DNA of 64,000 nt from Woeseia oceani (GTDB taxonomy: Bacteria > Pseudomonadota > Gammaproteobacteria > Steroidobacterales > Woeseiaceae): contig NZ_CP016268.1 of assembly GCF_001677435.1 (NCBI RefSeq), positions 795,001 to 859,000 of the forward strand, written 5' to 3'. The notes beneath the pieces were generated by a model. It worked only from the letters and a program-made list of their open reading frames with translations, searched no databases and was not told the origin of the DNA. Shown here in pieces: positions 17,262 through 26,795 of this stretch (the stretch's first letter is position 1; every line of letters begins with the position of its first letter). The translations under genes were made by a program, and so were the position numbers.

Positions 17262-19316
17262 ATGACTGGATTAACCCGCACTCCTGGAAAGCTGTTTTTG
17301 GGCTCGCTGTTGCTCACCGCCTGGTCAGCAAACTCACTCGCTGAAGATACTCTCGATGAGATCGTCGTTTCGGCAACCCGCCTTGACACTTCGATACGAG
17401 AAGCAGCCCGATCGGTGTCCCTGATTACCAAGGAACGGATTCAGAACGGCACGCAACAACTGGGTCTGGATGAGGCGCTTGCCGGGGTTCCCGGCCTGTA
17501 CATGCAGAACCGTTATAACTTTGCGCAGGACCTCCGGATTTCATTGCGCGGTTTCGGCGCACGCTCAGGCTTTGGTGTGCGTGGTGTCAAGATCATTATC
17601 GATGGGATACCGGAAACCTTGCCGGATGGTCAGGCGCAGGTTGATAGCATCGATCTCGGTTCCACAGACCGCATCGAGGTATTGCGCGGCCCGGCGTCAT
17701 CAATGTACGGCAACAGCTCTGGCGGCGTTATCGCCATTGAGAGCGAGCTTGGTAAAGGCCCGGCCTTTGTTGAAGCCAACGTGGGCGCAGGGGAATTGGG
17801 CTACAGCAAAGTGGGCATCAAGACGGGCGGCCGCGCCGGTGATGTCGACTACCTCTTCAACCTGTCGAGTCAGGACTTTGAAGGCTGGCGCGAACAATCA
17901 GACTCAGAGAGTCGTATGCTTAACGCCAAGCTGGGTGTGCCCATAGGCAGCAAGGACCGATTGACCGTGGCATTCAATCTGAGTGACCAGCCGACGGCGG
18001 ACGACCCTGGTGGTATCAATGCGGCGCAGGCAGCAGCCGACCCCCGATCTGCGCGTGACGTCAATCTGACCTTCGATTCCGGTGAGTCCATGGATCAGCA
18101 GCGGGTGGGCCTGGTCTATGAACGCGTGCGTGACACCGGAACGCTTTCTTTGCACAACTATTACCTTTGGCGTGACTTTGCCAACAAGCTTCCGTTCGGT
18201 AGTGGTGGCATCGTTGAGTTTGATCGCTTTGTCTATGGCGCCGGTCTGCAATACCGTCCCGTAGGCTGGTTGCCTGAGAGTTTTGATCTCGTCTTCGGCA
18301 TTGATCTTGACCGGCAGGACGACGACCGTCGCCGTTTCGACAATGAAAATGGTGAATACGGTGCGCTGTCCTTCGAGCAGCGGGAGCAAGTAGCAAGCAA
18401 TGCGGTTTTCGTCCAAACCCAGTACGCGCTCAACGAAATGTGGACGCTTAGTGGCGGGCTACGTTACGACGACATTACCTTTGACGTAAGCGATCAGTTT
18501 CTGGCCGATGGAGACGATACCGGCGAGGTCAGTTTCGATCAGCTAAGCCCGTCGTTAGGCGCCAATGCGGATTTCGGCAGCTATATCCTGTTCGCGTCAT
18601 GGAGCAGTTCTTTCGAAACGCCGACCACGACGGAGCTCGCGAACCCCGATACCAGCGGTGGATTCAATGCCGCGCTCGTCCCGCAACGAGCCGATAATTT
18701 TGAAATAGGGTTCAAGACGGGTAACGACGACCTGTATTTCGAGCTTGCTGCGTTCCAGATAGATATCAAAGACGAACTGGTACCTTTTGAGCTGGCCGGT
18801 TTTCCTGGTCGTACCTTCTACGCCAACGCAGGTCGGTCGGATCGGCGCGGAATCGAAACAGCCGTGTCCTGGAATCACGACAGTGGCTTCGGCATAGACG
18901 CCTCCTACACCTGGTCTGATTTTACGTACGATGAGTTCGTTGACGAGAACGGTACTGACTATGCCGGCAAGGAACTGCCGGGCTTGCCGGGACAGTTCGC
19001 TTATCTGGGTGTGCATTACCGGTCCATGTCGGGACTCGCGGCAACGCTTGAAGCGGTCTATTCCGGGGATCTCTACGCGGATAATGCGAATACGGCGGCG
19101 GTAGACGCCTACACAGTCAGCAACCTGCGACTGTACGACGAGTATGACTATGGTCGCTGGCAGATCCGACCGTACATCGGTATCAACAACCTGTTTAACG
19201 AGCGCTATAACAGCAATATCCGTATCAATGCATTCGGTGCGCGTTACTATGAGCCGGCTCCGGACCGGAATGTGTACCTTGGCGTTACGGTTAATTTTCA
19301 ACCGGGCGGTCGCTAG
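17262..19316 (+). CDS. TonB-dependent outer-membrane receptor
   Basis: A 684-residue receptor with a signal peptide, then a TonB box-like segment (DTLDEIVVSATR). A plug domain follows with RGFGARSGFGVRGVKI and RIEVLRGPASSMYGNSSGGVI, then a 22-strand-type barrel ending NVYLGVTVNFQPGGR. It would import a siderophore, cofactor or sugar with TonB energy; the ligand is not predictable. The ATG at 17262 is preferred to the TTG at 17232. Confidence 0.93.
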   Translation: MTGLTRTPGKLFLGSLLLTAWSANSLAEDTLDEIVVSATRLDTSIREAARSVSLITKERIQNGTQQLGLDEALAGVPGLYMQNRYNFAQDLRISLRGFGARSGFGVRGVKIIIDGIPETLPDGQAQVDSIDLGSTDRIEVLRGPASSMYGNSSGGVIAIESELGKGPAFVEANVGAGELGYSKVGIKTGGRAGDVDYLFNLSSQDFEGWREQSDSESRMLNAKLGVPIGSKDRLTVAFNLSDQPTADDPGGINAAQAAADPRSARDVNLTFDSGESMDQQRVGLVYERVRDTGTLSLHNYYLWRDFANKLPFGSGGIVEFDRFVYGAGLQYRPVGWLPESFDLVFGIDLDRQDDDRRRFDNENGEYGALSFEQREQVASNAVFVQTQYALNEMWTLSGGLRYDDITFDVSDQFLADGDDTGEVSFDQLSPSLGANADFGSYILFASWSSSFETPTTTELANPDTSGGFNAALVPQRADNFEIGFKTGNDDLYFELAAFQIDIKDELVPFELAGFPGRTFYANAGRSDRRGIETAVSWNHDSGFGIDASYTWSDFTYDEFVDENGTDYAGKELPGLPGQFAYLGVHYRSMSGLAATLEAVYSGDLYADNANTAAVDAYTVSNLRLYDEYDYGRWQIRPYIGINNLFNERYNSNIRINAFGARYYEPAPDRNVYLGVTVNFQPGGR

Positions 19317-19406
19317 AGTTTCCGCTGCGGCCATATTCGTTCGCTGCGTGAAGAGACGCAGATAAGGCTGTTGTCGCTACCACGCCCGATCGAAAGAGGG
19401 TAGAGC

Positions 19407-21137
19407 ATGCGCAGGATGTACTTGAGCGGGATGGCTTTGTTGCTGGTTGCGTGTGGCAGTGAGTCCGATGTAGGCCAGCACCCGCAAGCTGACCTGCTGT
19501 TGATCAACGGCAATATCCGAACGGTTGATGATCAGCGCCCGCTGGTCCAGGCCCTCGCCGTTAGCGGTGATCGCATCGCGGCCCTCGGCAGCAACGAAGC
19601 ATTGTCTGCCTGGCGCGGCGAGCAAACCCAGGTCATCGATTTGCAAGGCAAGACGGCGATACCGGGGTTCATCGAAGGCCACGGTCACTACACATCGTTC
19701 GGCGATTCGCTGATGACGCTCGACTTCCGTTATGCGGACAGTTTCGATGCCATAGTTGCGATGGTCGCTGATGCCGCGAAGGAAACGCCGGCCGGCGAAT
19801 GGATCGTCGGGCGAGGCTGGCATCAGGACAAGTGGAAGACGCAGCCAGTACCGTCAGTGGAAGGGCTGCCGTTGCGCGACAAGCTCAGCGCCGCAACACC
19901 GGATCATCCGGTGATGCTCATACATACCAGCGGACATGCTGTATTCGTCAATCAGAAAGCGATGACGCTTGTGGAGCTCGACGGCAAGACGGTGCCGCCG
20001 GATGGCGGTGAAATTGTCCTGACGGACGACGGCCGGCCTATAGGCATGATGCGCGAGTCAGCCCAGGATCTGTTTCGTGCCGCCTTCGCGCGCCACCAGT
20101 CGTTGCGTTCGAACGCAGTAATTGAAGCGGAAATGCGCCGCAAGGTGAAACTTGCCGGTGAAGAATCATTGCGCCACGGCATTACGTCGTTTCAGGATCT
20201 CGGCACGCGATTCGCGGAAGTGGATCTGCTGAAGACCATGGCCGATGAAGCCAACTTGCCGGTTCGGTTGTGGATGGCTTTTGAAGAGCAAGCCGCTGAC
20301 ATGCAGGGTCGTCTCGCCGATTACCGCATGATCGGCTATGGCAATAACTTTCTGACCGTGCGCGCCATCGGCGAAAAAGTACTCGACGGCGCGCTCGGGA
20401 CGCACGGTGGTTGGTTGCTGGAACCCTACACGGATTTGCCGCGCAGTCATGGTCTCAATGTGGTGCCGATTGCAGAGATCGAAGCCTCCGCGCGCCTCGC
20501 CATGCAGCACGACTACCAGCTCGCAATACAGGGTATCGGCGACCGCGCCTATCGGGAGTTGTTGAACATTTACGCGGCTGAGTTTGCTCGTCATCCGGAC
20601 AAGACCGACCTGCGTTGGCGTATCGAACACGCCCAGGTCATTCACCCCGTCGATGTGCAGCGCACGGTTGAGCTGGATGTTATTCCGGCGGTCCAGGGCA
20701 TTTTCGCCTGCTCGGATGGCCCTTGGGTTGAGGAGCGGCTCGGTCCGCAACGCACAGCGGAGCGTGGCTATATATTCAATACGCTCTATGAAGCTGGTGC
20801 GGTCCCGACCAACGGCACTGACCCACCCGTGGATGAGATCAGCCCTATTGCCAGCTTCCATTGTTCGGTTACGCGGCAACTGCCGGATGGCAGTTACTTC
20901 CAGCCGGACGAAGTGTATACGCGAGAAGTCGCGCTTTACTCGTACACAATGGGCAACGCTATTGCCGCTTTCGAGGACGGTATCAAAGGTTCCCTCACGC
21001 CCGGCAAACTGGCCGACATAACTGTTCTGTCACAGGATCTCATTACTGTGCCGGATGACGACATCATGGATACAGAAATCGTGATGACCATCCTCGGCGG
21101 TAAAGTTGTCTATCAGGACGGCGAGATTCAACCGTAG
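19407..21137 (+). CDS. Amidohydrolase family lipoprotein (YtcJ-like)
   Basis: A 576-residue protein with a lipoprotein signal peptide (lipobox LLVACG) and an amidohydrolase-3 core. The metal-binding motif is FIEGHGHYTSFG. Later His residues include HTSGHAVF and RIEHAQVIH, and the metal-site Asp occurs near TNGTDPPVDE. The family hydrolyses C-N bonds of amides or cyclic amides. Export as a lipoprotein is typical of proteobacterial members. It follows the TonB receptor by ~90 bp in the same direction, so the substrate may be what the receptor imports; that is inference. Confidence 0.9.
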   Translation: MRRMYLSGMALLLVACGSESDVGQHPQADLLLINGNIRTVDDQRPLVQALAVSGDRIAALGSNEALSAWRGEQTQVIDLQGKTAIPGFIEGHGHYTSFGDSLMTLDFRYADSFDAIVAMVADAAKETPAGEWIVGRGWHQDKWKTQPVPSVEGLPLRDKLSAATPDHPVMLIHTSGHAVFVNQKAMTLVELDGKTVPPDGGEIVLTDDGRPIGMMRESAQDLFRAAFARHQSLRSNAVIEAEMRRKVKLAGEESLRHGITSFQDLGTRFAEVDLLKTMADEANLPVRLWMAFEEQAADMQGRLADYRMIGYGNNFLTVRAIGEKVLDGALGTHGGWLLEPYTDLPRSHGLNVVPIAEIEASARLAMQHDYQLAIQGIGDRAYRELLNIYAAEFARHPDKTDLRWRIEHAQVIHPVDVQRTVELDVIPAVQGIFACSDGPWVEERLGPQRTAERGYIFNTLYEAGAVPTNGTDPPVDEISPIASFHCSVTRQLPDGSYFQPDEVYTREVALYSYTMGNAIAAFEDGIKGSLTPGKLADITVLSQDLITVPDDDIMDTEIVMTILGGKVVYQDGEIQP

Positions 21138-21216
21138 TTTGCTGAAGTCGACGGCAGCGGCTGCTGCTCGTCAGTTCGCGTCGGCAGGCGTGTACCGAAA
21201 TTGCTGGCAGCGCTAT

Positions 21217-23013
21217 TTACTCCGCGGCCAGCTCGGCGGGATACCATCCCCTAACTGAATTGATCAGGCCGATCTCGTCAGCCGCCCGAAGTTGCTCCAG
21301 TGTGACGACTTCTTCCGTGATCTTGCCCACTGACAAAGAGTGGCGACGCTCGGTGCCAGCCAGCAAGCCGCAGTGCACGGGCGGCGTTACCCATTTGTTG
21401 CCAAAACGGACTACAACGTTGGCGATACTGCTTTCCGTAATTTCCCCGGATTTATTCCACAGCAGGACATCATCGGCAGGCCCAACATCATCAAGTGCCT
21501 CGTTGTAGAGCCGACGTTGTGTGGTCTTGTGATAAACGAACGGGCTGCCGGTATCAATTGGCTTTTTCGCGATGTGCAGCACGGTGTGTTTACCGGGTAG
21601 CGACAGGTTCTGCATGGTGATCGTCGCGATGCCGGCGCGCGTGACGGTCAGCCGTACGCGCAGGGCTGCAGCAGTAGCGGTAGCCATCGCCGCATTGAGC
21701 TGTGCAAGAATACTCCGCCGATCGCAGCAGAAGTCAAAATAGTCAGCGGATGCGACCAAGCGATCGAGGTGGTAGTCGAGTAAGTGAAAACCACTGTCCG
21801 GGGTCCAGCGCAGTGTTTCCAGTAGCTGGAAGTTGCGATCGTCACTGGTCGTTGCAAGCACGCGTGACTTGGCGAGGCACTCGCGATATTCGTCGTCCGG
21901 TATTGAATCCCAGACGATTCCTCCACCGACGCCATAGGTCGCCGTCTTGGTCGCGTGCTCGATTAATGCGGTACGGATTGCGACACTGAACTGGGCGGTT
22001 CGGTTCGGCCCTATCCAGCCTATCGCACCCGTATAGACATTCCGTGGCGTGTCTTCCAGTCTCTTGATCAACTGCATGCTGGATGCTTTGGGCGCACCAG
22101 TGATGGACGCGGAGGGAAACAAGGCGGCAAAGATGTCGCTGATCGTGCTGTCGCTGAGTGCCGTTACGCTCGAAGTCATCTGCCAGACTGTAGGAAACTT
22201 GCGCAGGTCATACAGTGACGCCGCTGTCACCGAACCGGGGCGGGCGACGCGTCCCAGGTCATTGCGAATCATATCCGTGATCATGACGTTCTCGGCACGG
22301 TTCTTGGTCGAGGCCTGCAGTGTCGAGGCCTGTGCTTTATCGGTCTCCGTGGTCAGGCCCCGTTCTGCCGTGCCCTTCATCGGTTCGCAGCGCAATCCTG
22401 CGCCGTCCAGGCGGAAAAAAAGTTCTGGTGAGGCCGAGACTATGCTGTGCCCGGAAAACTCCAGTAGCGCCGCGTACGGGGCGTCAGCGGCAATGTCGGC
22501 GAACAGTGCGGCCGCATCCAGTGCACGATCCGCTGTCAGTCGTGTTGTGTAGTTCACCTGATACGTATTGCCGAGCGCGATTTGTTCGCGAATGTTCGCC
22601 AGATGGGCGATGTACTGCTCCCGGCCGGTCGTCATGCGCCAGTTTGCGGCCTGGGCGTTGGCGGAGGCGGTGAGCGGCGGCTCGGACAATCGCTGCGGCG
22701 CATCAAACAGACCGAGCATGAGCAACGGCAAGCCTCCGGGCGCATGAGTCTGCAGGGCGCGGTCAAATGCAGGGGCGGCTTCATAGGCGATGTAACCTGC
22801 GGCATAGCCCTCTTGTCCAGTGACGAATGTTTCCGCTGTTTTCAGCATCGGGACGACATCGGCAATGCAACGCGCGGTGAGGACCGCCCGTGGTTCCCGG
22901 AACAGGAACCACTCGGTATCGCTATTGCGCAGCAAGCATCGAGTCATCGCTGATTGGGTTGGGTGCCGACTGAGAGGGCTGCGAAGGTTGGCATAGCCAG
23001 GTGTCGCTGTCAC
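21217..23013 (-). CDS. pabBC: Fused aminodeoxychorismate synthase component I / 4-amino-4-deoxychorismate lyase
   Basis: A 598-residue fusion. The N-terminal ~330 residues are a chorismate-utilising enzyme (GNTYQVNYTTR, EPMKGTAERG, SITGAPKASSMQLIK). The C-terminal ~230 are a class IV PLP aminotransferase-fold lyase (YHKTTQRRLYNEAL with the PLP Lys, then SGEITESSIANVVV and GLLAGTERR). Together they make p-aminobenzoate for folate from chorismate, with a separate glutamine amidotransferase (PabA) not seen here. The start is a GTG at 23013; an ATG at 22947 is an alternative. Confidence 0.93.
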   Translation of the reverse strand: MTATPGYANLRSPLSRHPTQSAMTRCLLRNSDTEWFLFREPRAVLTARCIADVVPMLKTAETFVTGQEGYAAGYIAYEAAPAFDRALQTHAPGGLPLLMLGLFDAPQRLSEPPLTASANAQAANWRMTTGREQYIAHLANIREQIALGNTYQVNYTTRLTADRALDAAALFADIAADAPYAALLEFSGHSIVSASPELFFRLDGAGLRCEPMKGTAERGLTTETDKAQASTLQASTKNRAENVMITDMIRNDLGRVARPGSVTAASLYDLRKFPTVWQMTSSVTALSDSTISDIFAALFPSASITGAPKASSMQLIKRLEDTPRNVYTGAIGWIGPNRTAQFSVAIRTALIEHATKTATYGVGGGIVWDSIPDDEYRECLAKSRVLATTSDDRNFQLLETLRWTPDSGFHLLDYHLDRLVASADYFDFCCDRRSILAQLNAAMATATAAALRVRLTVTRAGIATITMQNLSLPGKHTVLHIAKKPIDTGSPFVYHKTTQRRLYNEALDDVGPADDVLLWNKSGEITESSIANVVVRFGNKWVTPPVHCGLLAGTERRHSLSVGKITEEVVTLEQLRAADEIGLINSVRGWYPAELAAE

Positions 23014-23105
23014 CTTCGGCAGGATGCAAGCCCGGCTGGCCAGCGGCCGGTTATTGATCTAAAACGTGGGCCGGCGGCTTTCAGGTACGCGCAACAGGCC
23101 GGGAA

Positions 23106-23140
23106 ATAAAAAGGGCCCTACCGATTGCCGGTAAGGCCCT
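23106..23140 (-). terminator. Intrinsic terminator of the amine-oxidase operon
   Basis: On the minus strand a stem of about 11 bp with one mismatch (AGGGCC-TTACC against GGTAGGGCCCT, loop about 5 nt) is followed by five T residues. It lies 26 bp past the RidA-like stop. Confidence 0.8.
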
Positions 23141-23165
23141 GGATACAGCCACTGGCCGTTACAGT

Positions 23166-23663
23166 TTAGTCGTCGCTGCGCGCAAGAATGATTTCGATTT
23201 CAACCAGCATGCCTTCACCGGCGAGGCCTGCGACCTGCACCGCCGAACGAGCCGGCAGATTGGGTTGCTCGGCCGTGCCGAAATACTTTGTATAGGCGCG
23301 CATGAAACCGGCGAAGTCCATCTTGCCGCCGAGCTCTTCATCACCAACGAGAAACACGGTCATCTTCACGGTATCGCCGAAATCAAGCCCGAGATTCTCG
23401 AGCGAAGCTTCCATGCGCTTGAACACGCTTAACGATTGCGCTTCTGTATCGCCCCAGTACTCGCGACTACCGCGCTCTGCATCGGGGTTAACAGGGCCGG
23501 GTACCGTGCCACTGTGATAGACGATCGTGGTATTGGCGGAGGTTTCGACTGCCTGAGCAATAGGGAATGTCGAGTTATTCGGCAACGGGTGGCGGGTGAC
23601 ATCGCCGGCATTGGCGCATGCGCCTGCCAACAATAGTAATCCAACGAGTGCTGATTGCTTCAT
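23166..23663 (-). CDS. Exported RidA-family imine/enamine deaminase
   Basis: A 165-residue protein with an N-terminal signal sequence (about residues 1-20, LLLLAGACANAG; the Cys could be lipidated, but the lipobox has Ala at -3). It is followed by a RidA/YjgF fold domain. The conserved Arg lies in PARSAVQVAGL, and the trailing VEIEIILAR is the family C-terminus. RidA proteins hydrolyse reactive imines and enamines released by amine- or amino-acid-oxidising flavoenzymes, and most are cytoplasmic. The start at 23663 is chosen because GGAAGAGA precedes it and the signal begins there. It is the last gene of the operon with the amine oxidase and cytochrome c4, which gives it an obvious substrate source. 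Confidence 0.88.
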   Translation of the reverse strand: MKQSALVGLLLLAGACANAGDVTRHPLPNNSTFPIAQAVETSANTTIVYHSGTVPGPVNPDAERGSREYWGDTEAQSLSVFKRMEASLENLGLDFGDTVKMTVFLVGDEELGGKMDFAGFMRAYTKYFGTAEQPNLPARSAVQVAGLAGEGMLVEIEIILARSDD

Positions 23664-23703
23664 GGTGGTCTCTTCCTTCACGATGGGTAATAGGGTGGAT
23701 GCG

Positions 23704-24333
23704 TTATTTGCGCAAGCTGGCAATATAGCGAACGACATCTTTCATTGCTTGTTCATCGGCCAGTAGTCCTGCAGCGGCCTGCATTTGCATGCCGTAAGCA
23801 TCTTCGGGGTTGTTGCCGCGCACGCCGCTCTTAAAGTTCTTGAGTTGAGTCAACAGGTACCAGTCATTTAAGCCGCTAAGCGGTGGGCTCGCAAGCAATT
23901 CGTTACCGCTCGCATCCGCTTTGTGGCACGCCGCACAACTGCTGTACAACGCTTTGCCCCGGTTGATGTCGCCCTGAATGGTTGTTGCCGGTGGCGCCGA
24001 GCTTACACTGCGAACGTAGGTAGCTACCTGGTTGATTTCCTTTTCGCTAAGCACCTCAGCCATGGGGCGCATTTCCTGGCCGTAGGTATCGTCCGGGTGC
24101 GCACCACGCCAACCGTTCTTGAATGATTGCAACTGTCGGCTGATGTACCAGCGCTCCATACCGGACAAGCGCGGCGCCTGGATGACGCTGTTGCCGCCCA
24201 TTTGAATACCGTGGCAAACGGTGCAATAGACGAATTCATCGGCGGGCACTACATTCTCGTCGGCGATTACTGAGGCCGGATAACTTGCACCAAGGGTTAG
24301 CAACAGTGCTGTCAGAACTGAAATCCGTTTCAT
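23704..24333 (-). CDS. Dihaem cytochrome c4-type protein
   Basis: A 209-residue periplasmic protein with a signal peptide and two homologous cytochrome c domains. Haem motifs are CTVCH (about residue 37) and CAACH (about residue 133). Each is followed by the c4 pattern of APRLSGMERWYISRQLQSFKNGWRG or PPLSGLNDWYLLTQLKNFKSGVRG and a distal Met (in MRPMAEVL and MQMQAAAG). c4 cytochromes carry electrons to terminal oxidases. It starts 4 bp after the amine oxidase stop and is most likely its electron acceptor. Confidence 0.93.
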   Translation of the reverse strand: MKRISVLTALLLTLGASYPASVIADENVVPADEFVYCTVCHGIQMGGNSVIQAPRLSGMERWYISRQLQSFKNGWRGAHPDDTYGQEMRPMAEVLSEKEINQVATYVRSVSSAPPATTIQGDINRGKALYSSCAACHKADASGNELLASPPLSGLNDWYLLTQLKNFKSGVRGNNPEDAYGMQMQAAAGLLADEQAMKDVVRYIASLRK

Positions 24334-24337
24334 CGTC

Positions 24338-25918
24338 TTACCCCTTTGCCGTCGACATTTCAGCTCGCACCCGGCTATCGAGATCCTGTAACGCGTTTGT
24401 TGCCGAGGCAAATGCACCTTCCTGCCAACTGGAGTGGAAGCTGATCTGATCGCCAATCATGTAATGCCTGCCAGCAGGTGCCTGGATGGTTTTGAATTTC
24501 GTTTCAGCATCATCGACACCGCGGAAGGAGTTGCCGCAACCCATCATGTGATTCATGCGGCCCCAGGGCACGCTGATGCCGGTATCTATATAGTCTGTAT
24601 ACCCCGGGTGCACCTTCTCGCCCATGCGGGCCGCTGCTTTGATGCGATCCGACGTGCTCATCCGTTCGAAACGATTTGACTGTTCCGGGCCAAACGCATA
24701 CGCCGCAAGCACAACGCCTTTCTGTTTGAAGATGCCGTGCGATGGGTACCAGATCTGGTTGATGTCCTGATTGGTGTAAGAGATGCCACCGTAGATATTT
24801 TCGCGCTCCCAGAAGCGCTCTTTCATCTGCAGGCCGATTTTGAAGAAATTGCCCCGGCGCATTTCGGTCAGTGCAGCGACGTAGTCTTTTGGCAAGTTGT
24901 TCGGTATGCCATTGATAAAATGCGATGGGATGCTGTTGAAACAGTAGTCGGCCTCGATCTTGCGTCGTCGTCCCTTGTGGTTGTAGACAATATCAACACC
25001 ATCTTCGCGCAACTGTATGGACTGAACCTGTGCATTAAGCGTGACGTCGGTTCGCATATTGCGCAAAAAGCCTTTGACGAGATTGTCCATGCCGCCTTTC
25101 GGAGTCATCAGAGGCGCGGCCCAGTCTTCGGCGTGATTGAAGTGCATGCCGCGTTGCCAAAAGCTGCTTTTCAGAATTTCGGAAAAGTCGAGTGTCCCTT
25201 TCAGCTCGCCGTGTTTGAGAAAACCACCGGATGCATAGCCGGCACGCGCAGAGCCTTTGTACAACGCGTTGTCATTGAGATCGCCGTAGTTCTTTATGAA
25301 CGCGAGTAGTTGCTCTTTTTCTTCGTCTGAAATCGGCTGCTCGAACTGATTGGCGTCTACTGCTTTATGCAGTAGTTCCGACATGAAGCCGCGCGCATCT
25401 GTCGTGTATTCGCGAACCCGGACACGTTTGCCGCCAAAGGCGTTGTCATCCTGTGTCCAGGCCAGACGGTTATCGTTGGCCATGATGTCGAGCTCAACAC
25501 CGAGCTCGCGGCAATAGTGCATGGCACGTTGGTGATGACCGGGCAAGCGAGCAGGGCCACCGTTGAAATACAGGTGCGGTTCGTCATCAAAATTAACGGT
25601 CTGGGCGTTACCCATTTCGTCGACAACATCACCGTGTCGGTAGGTAACATTGCGGCCACCTGCGCGGTTTGATGCCTCAAGTACAGTTACGTCGTAGCCT
25701 GCGCGTTCAAGCTCATACGCCGATGTCAGACCGGCGATGCCTGCACCGAGTATCACTACGCTTTTCTTGTTTCGGCCGACGTGCAGAAGATCGAGATAGG
25801 GCATTTCGCCCGTATCGGGCATCAGACCCATTGCTCTGCTGGTCTGATAAACAGCAGTAGCACCACCTACGGCACCGACAATGTTAAGAAAGTGCCGTCG
25901 TGATATTTGATCAGTCAT
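24338..25918 (-). CDS. Tat-exported FAD-dependent amine oxidase family protein
   Basis: A 526-residue flavoprotein. It begins with a twin-arginine signal (SRRHFLN at residues 6-12, then a hydrophobic stretch). The FAD dinucleotide motif is GAGIAGLTSAYELERAGYDV and EASNRAGGRN. The C-terminal FAD-contact segment is GDQISFHSSWQEGAFAS. This layout is that of the flavin-containing amine/L-amino-acid oxidase superfamily. Tat export means it folds with FAD before secretion and works in the periplasm. Because a dihaem cytochrome c follows within 4 bp, it may act as a dehydrogenase passing electrons to the cytochrome instead of to O2. The substrate is unknown. Confidence 0.9.
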   Translation of the reverse strand: MTDQISRRHFLNIVGAVGGATAVYQTSRAMGLMPDTGEMPYLDLLHVGRNKKSVVILGAGIAGLTSAYELERAGYDVTVLEASNRAGGRNVTYRHGDVVDEMGNAQTVNFDDEPHLYFNGGPARLPGHHQRAMHYCRELGVELDIMANDNRLAWTQDDNAFGGKRVRVREYTTDARGFMSELLHKAVDANQFEQPISDEEKEQLLAFIKNYGDLNDNALYKGSARAGYASGGFLKHGELKGTLDFSEILKSSFWQRGMHFNHAEDWAAPLMTPKGGMDNLVKGFLRNMRTDVTLNAQVQSIQLREDGVDIVYNHKGRRRKIEADYCFNSIPSHFINGIPNNLPKDYVAALTEMRRGNFFKIGLQMKERFWERENIYGGISYTNQDINQIWYPSHGIFKQKGVVLAAYAFGPEQSNRFERMSTSDRIKAAARMGEKVHPGYTDYIDTGISVPWGRMNHMMGCGNSFRGVDDAETKFKTIQAPAGRHYMIGDQISFHSSWQEGAFASATNALQDLDSRVRAEMSTAKG

Positions 25919-26394
25919 ATGTGGTCTTCTTTCTTTGATGCGAATCTGCGCAAGTACTTGTGCCATAGCCGCAGGCGTAAGAATCAGGTGCCAGCACCGA
26001 GTGTTGGTGTGTACGGAACACGATAAGTTCCGCGCTGGATATGACTGGTCCGGTGTCGGCTTTGCAGAGATCGCAGCGACAACCGGCTAGCTTTGCTACC
26101 GCCATTGCGAACTCAAAGTACTCCCCCCTATGAAGCAACGATCAGCGTTAATCTGCGACGACTAAGCAAGACCGTGCAGGTATTAGGCATGATAACCCGG
26201 CGGATTTCAACGGCAGCAAGAGAGCCGAATAAGCCTATAAATTACGGCTGAAATCAACATGCCCGGTAGTCGCACAAGGCAACGTACAGACATCGCTTGG
26301 TGCGTTTGCAACCGTGTTTGATGTCCGGTTGTTGCTTGCGAAAGTAATGTTATGGTGAGTCTTTGCTGCGCAGGGCCGGCGGTATGCCTGATGT
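25919..26394. other. Intergenic region upstream of the amine-oxidase operon
   Basis: About 475 bp holding the promoter region of the leftward amine-oxidase operon. One short inverted repeat CGGAAC / GTTCCG is visible near 26018-26036. No supported gene or RNA. Confidence 0.4.
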
Positions 26395-26748
26395 CTAGAG
26401 TCCGGTTTCGCTCAACAAAAACAGGTCAGTCAAAAGGGCCCGCAGATGGATCGACGCATTCAGATTATCGACCAGTTCTGAACTGATTTTCTGCTGCGAG
26501 AGTACCAGTGATATCGCCGCCAATGACTTCCTCGCGTCTTCAATGGTTATTACGGAAAAGTCGTGACTGGAATCGGCAAGCTGTTCACAAATGTTCGCTG
26601 CCGCTTCGCTCATTCCGGTCAGTATTGTGCGGACCTCGGACGGGGCGGATTCGCCCTCGTCAGTGTCACGGCCTTGCGCGGCGTACGCCAGCAGAAATTC
26701 GTAGCCAGATTCGACGACATCGATCTGGTCATTTAGTGTGTTACTCAC
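26395..26748 (-). CDS. Hypothetical protein
   Basis: A 117-residue, mostly helical acidic soluble protein without Cys pairs, membrane segments or a motif I recognise. It lies ~50 bp downstream of the cytochrome b gene in the same direction and could be the last gene of the molybdenum-hydroxylase operon. Support is position plus uninterrupted frame only. Confidence 0.5.
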   Translation of the reverse strand: MSNTLNDQIDVVESGYEFLLAYAAQGRDTDEGESAPSEVRTILTGMSEAAANICEQLADSSHDFSVITIEDARKSLAAISLVLSQQKISSELVDNLNASIHLRALLTDLFLLSETGL

Positions 26749-26795
26749 AGAAATGATTTGCTCTTGTTGCGGAGAGGGCGGGTATCGTATCGCGC

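Noticed and set aside
23704-24456. Longer start for the cytochrome c4 gene at 24456
   Set aside because: The extra 41 residues lie inside the amine oxidase gene and lack signal-peptide character; the signal begins at 24333.
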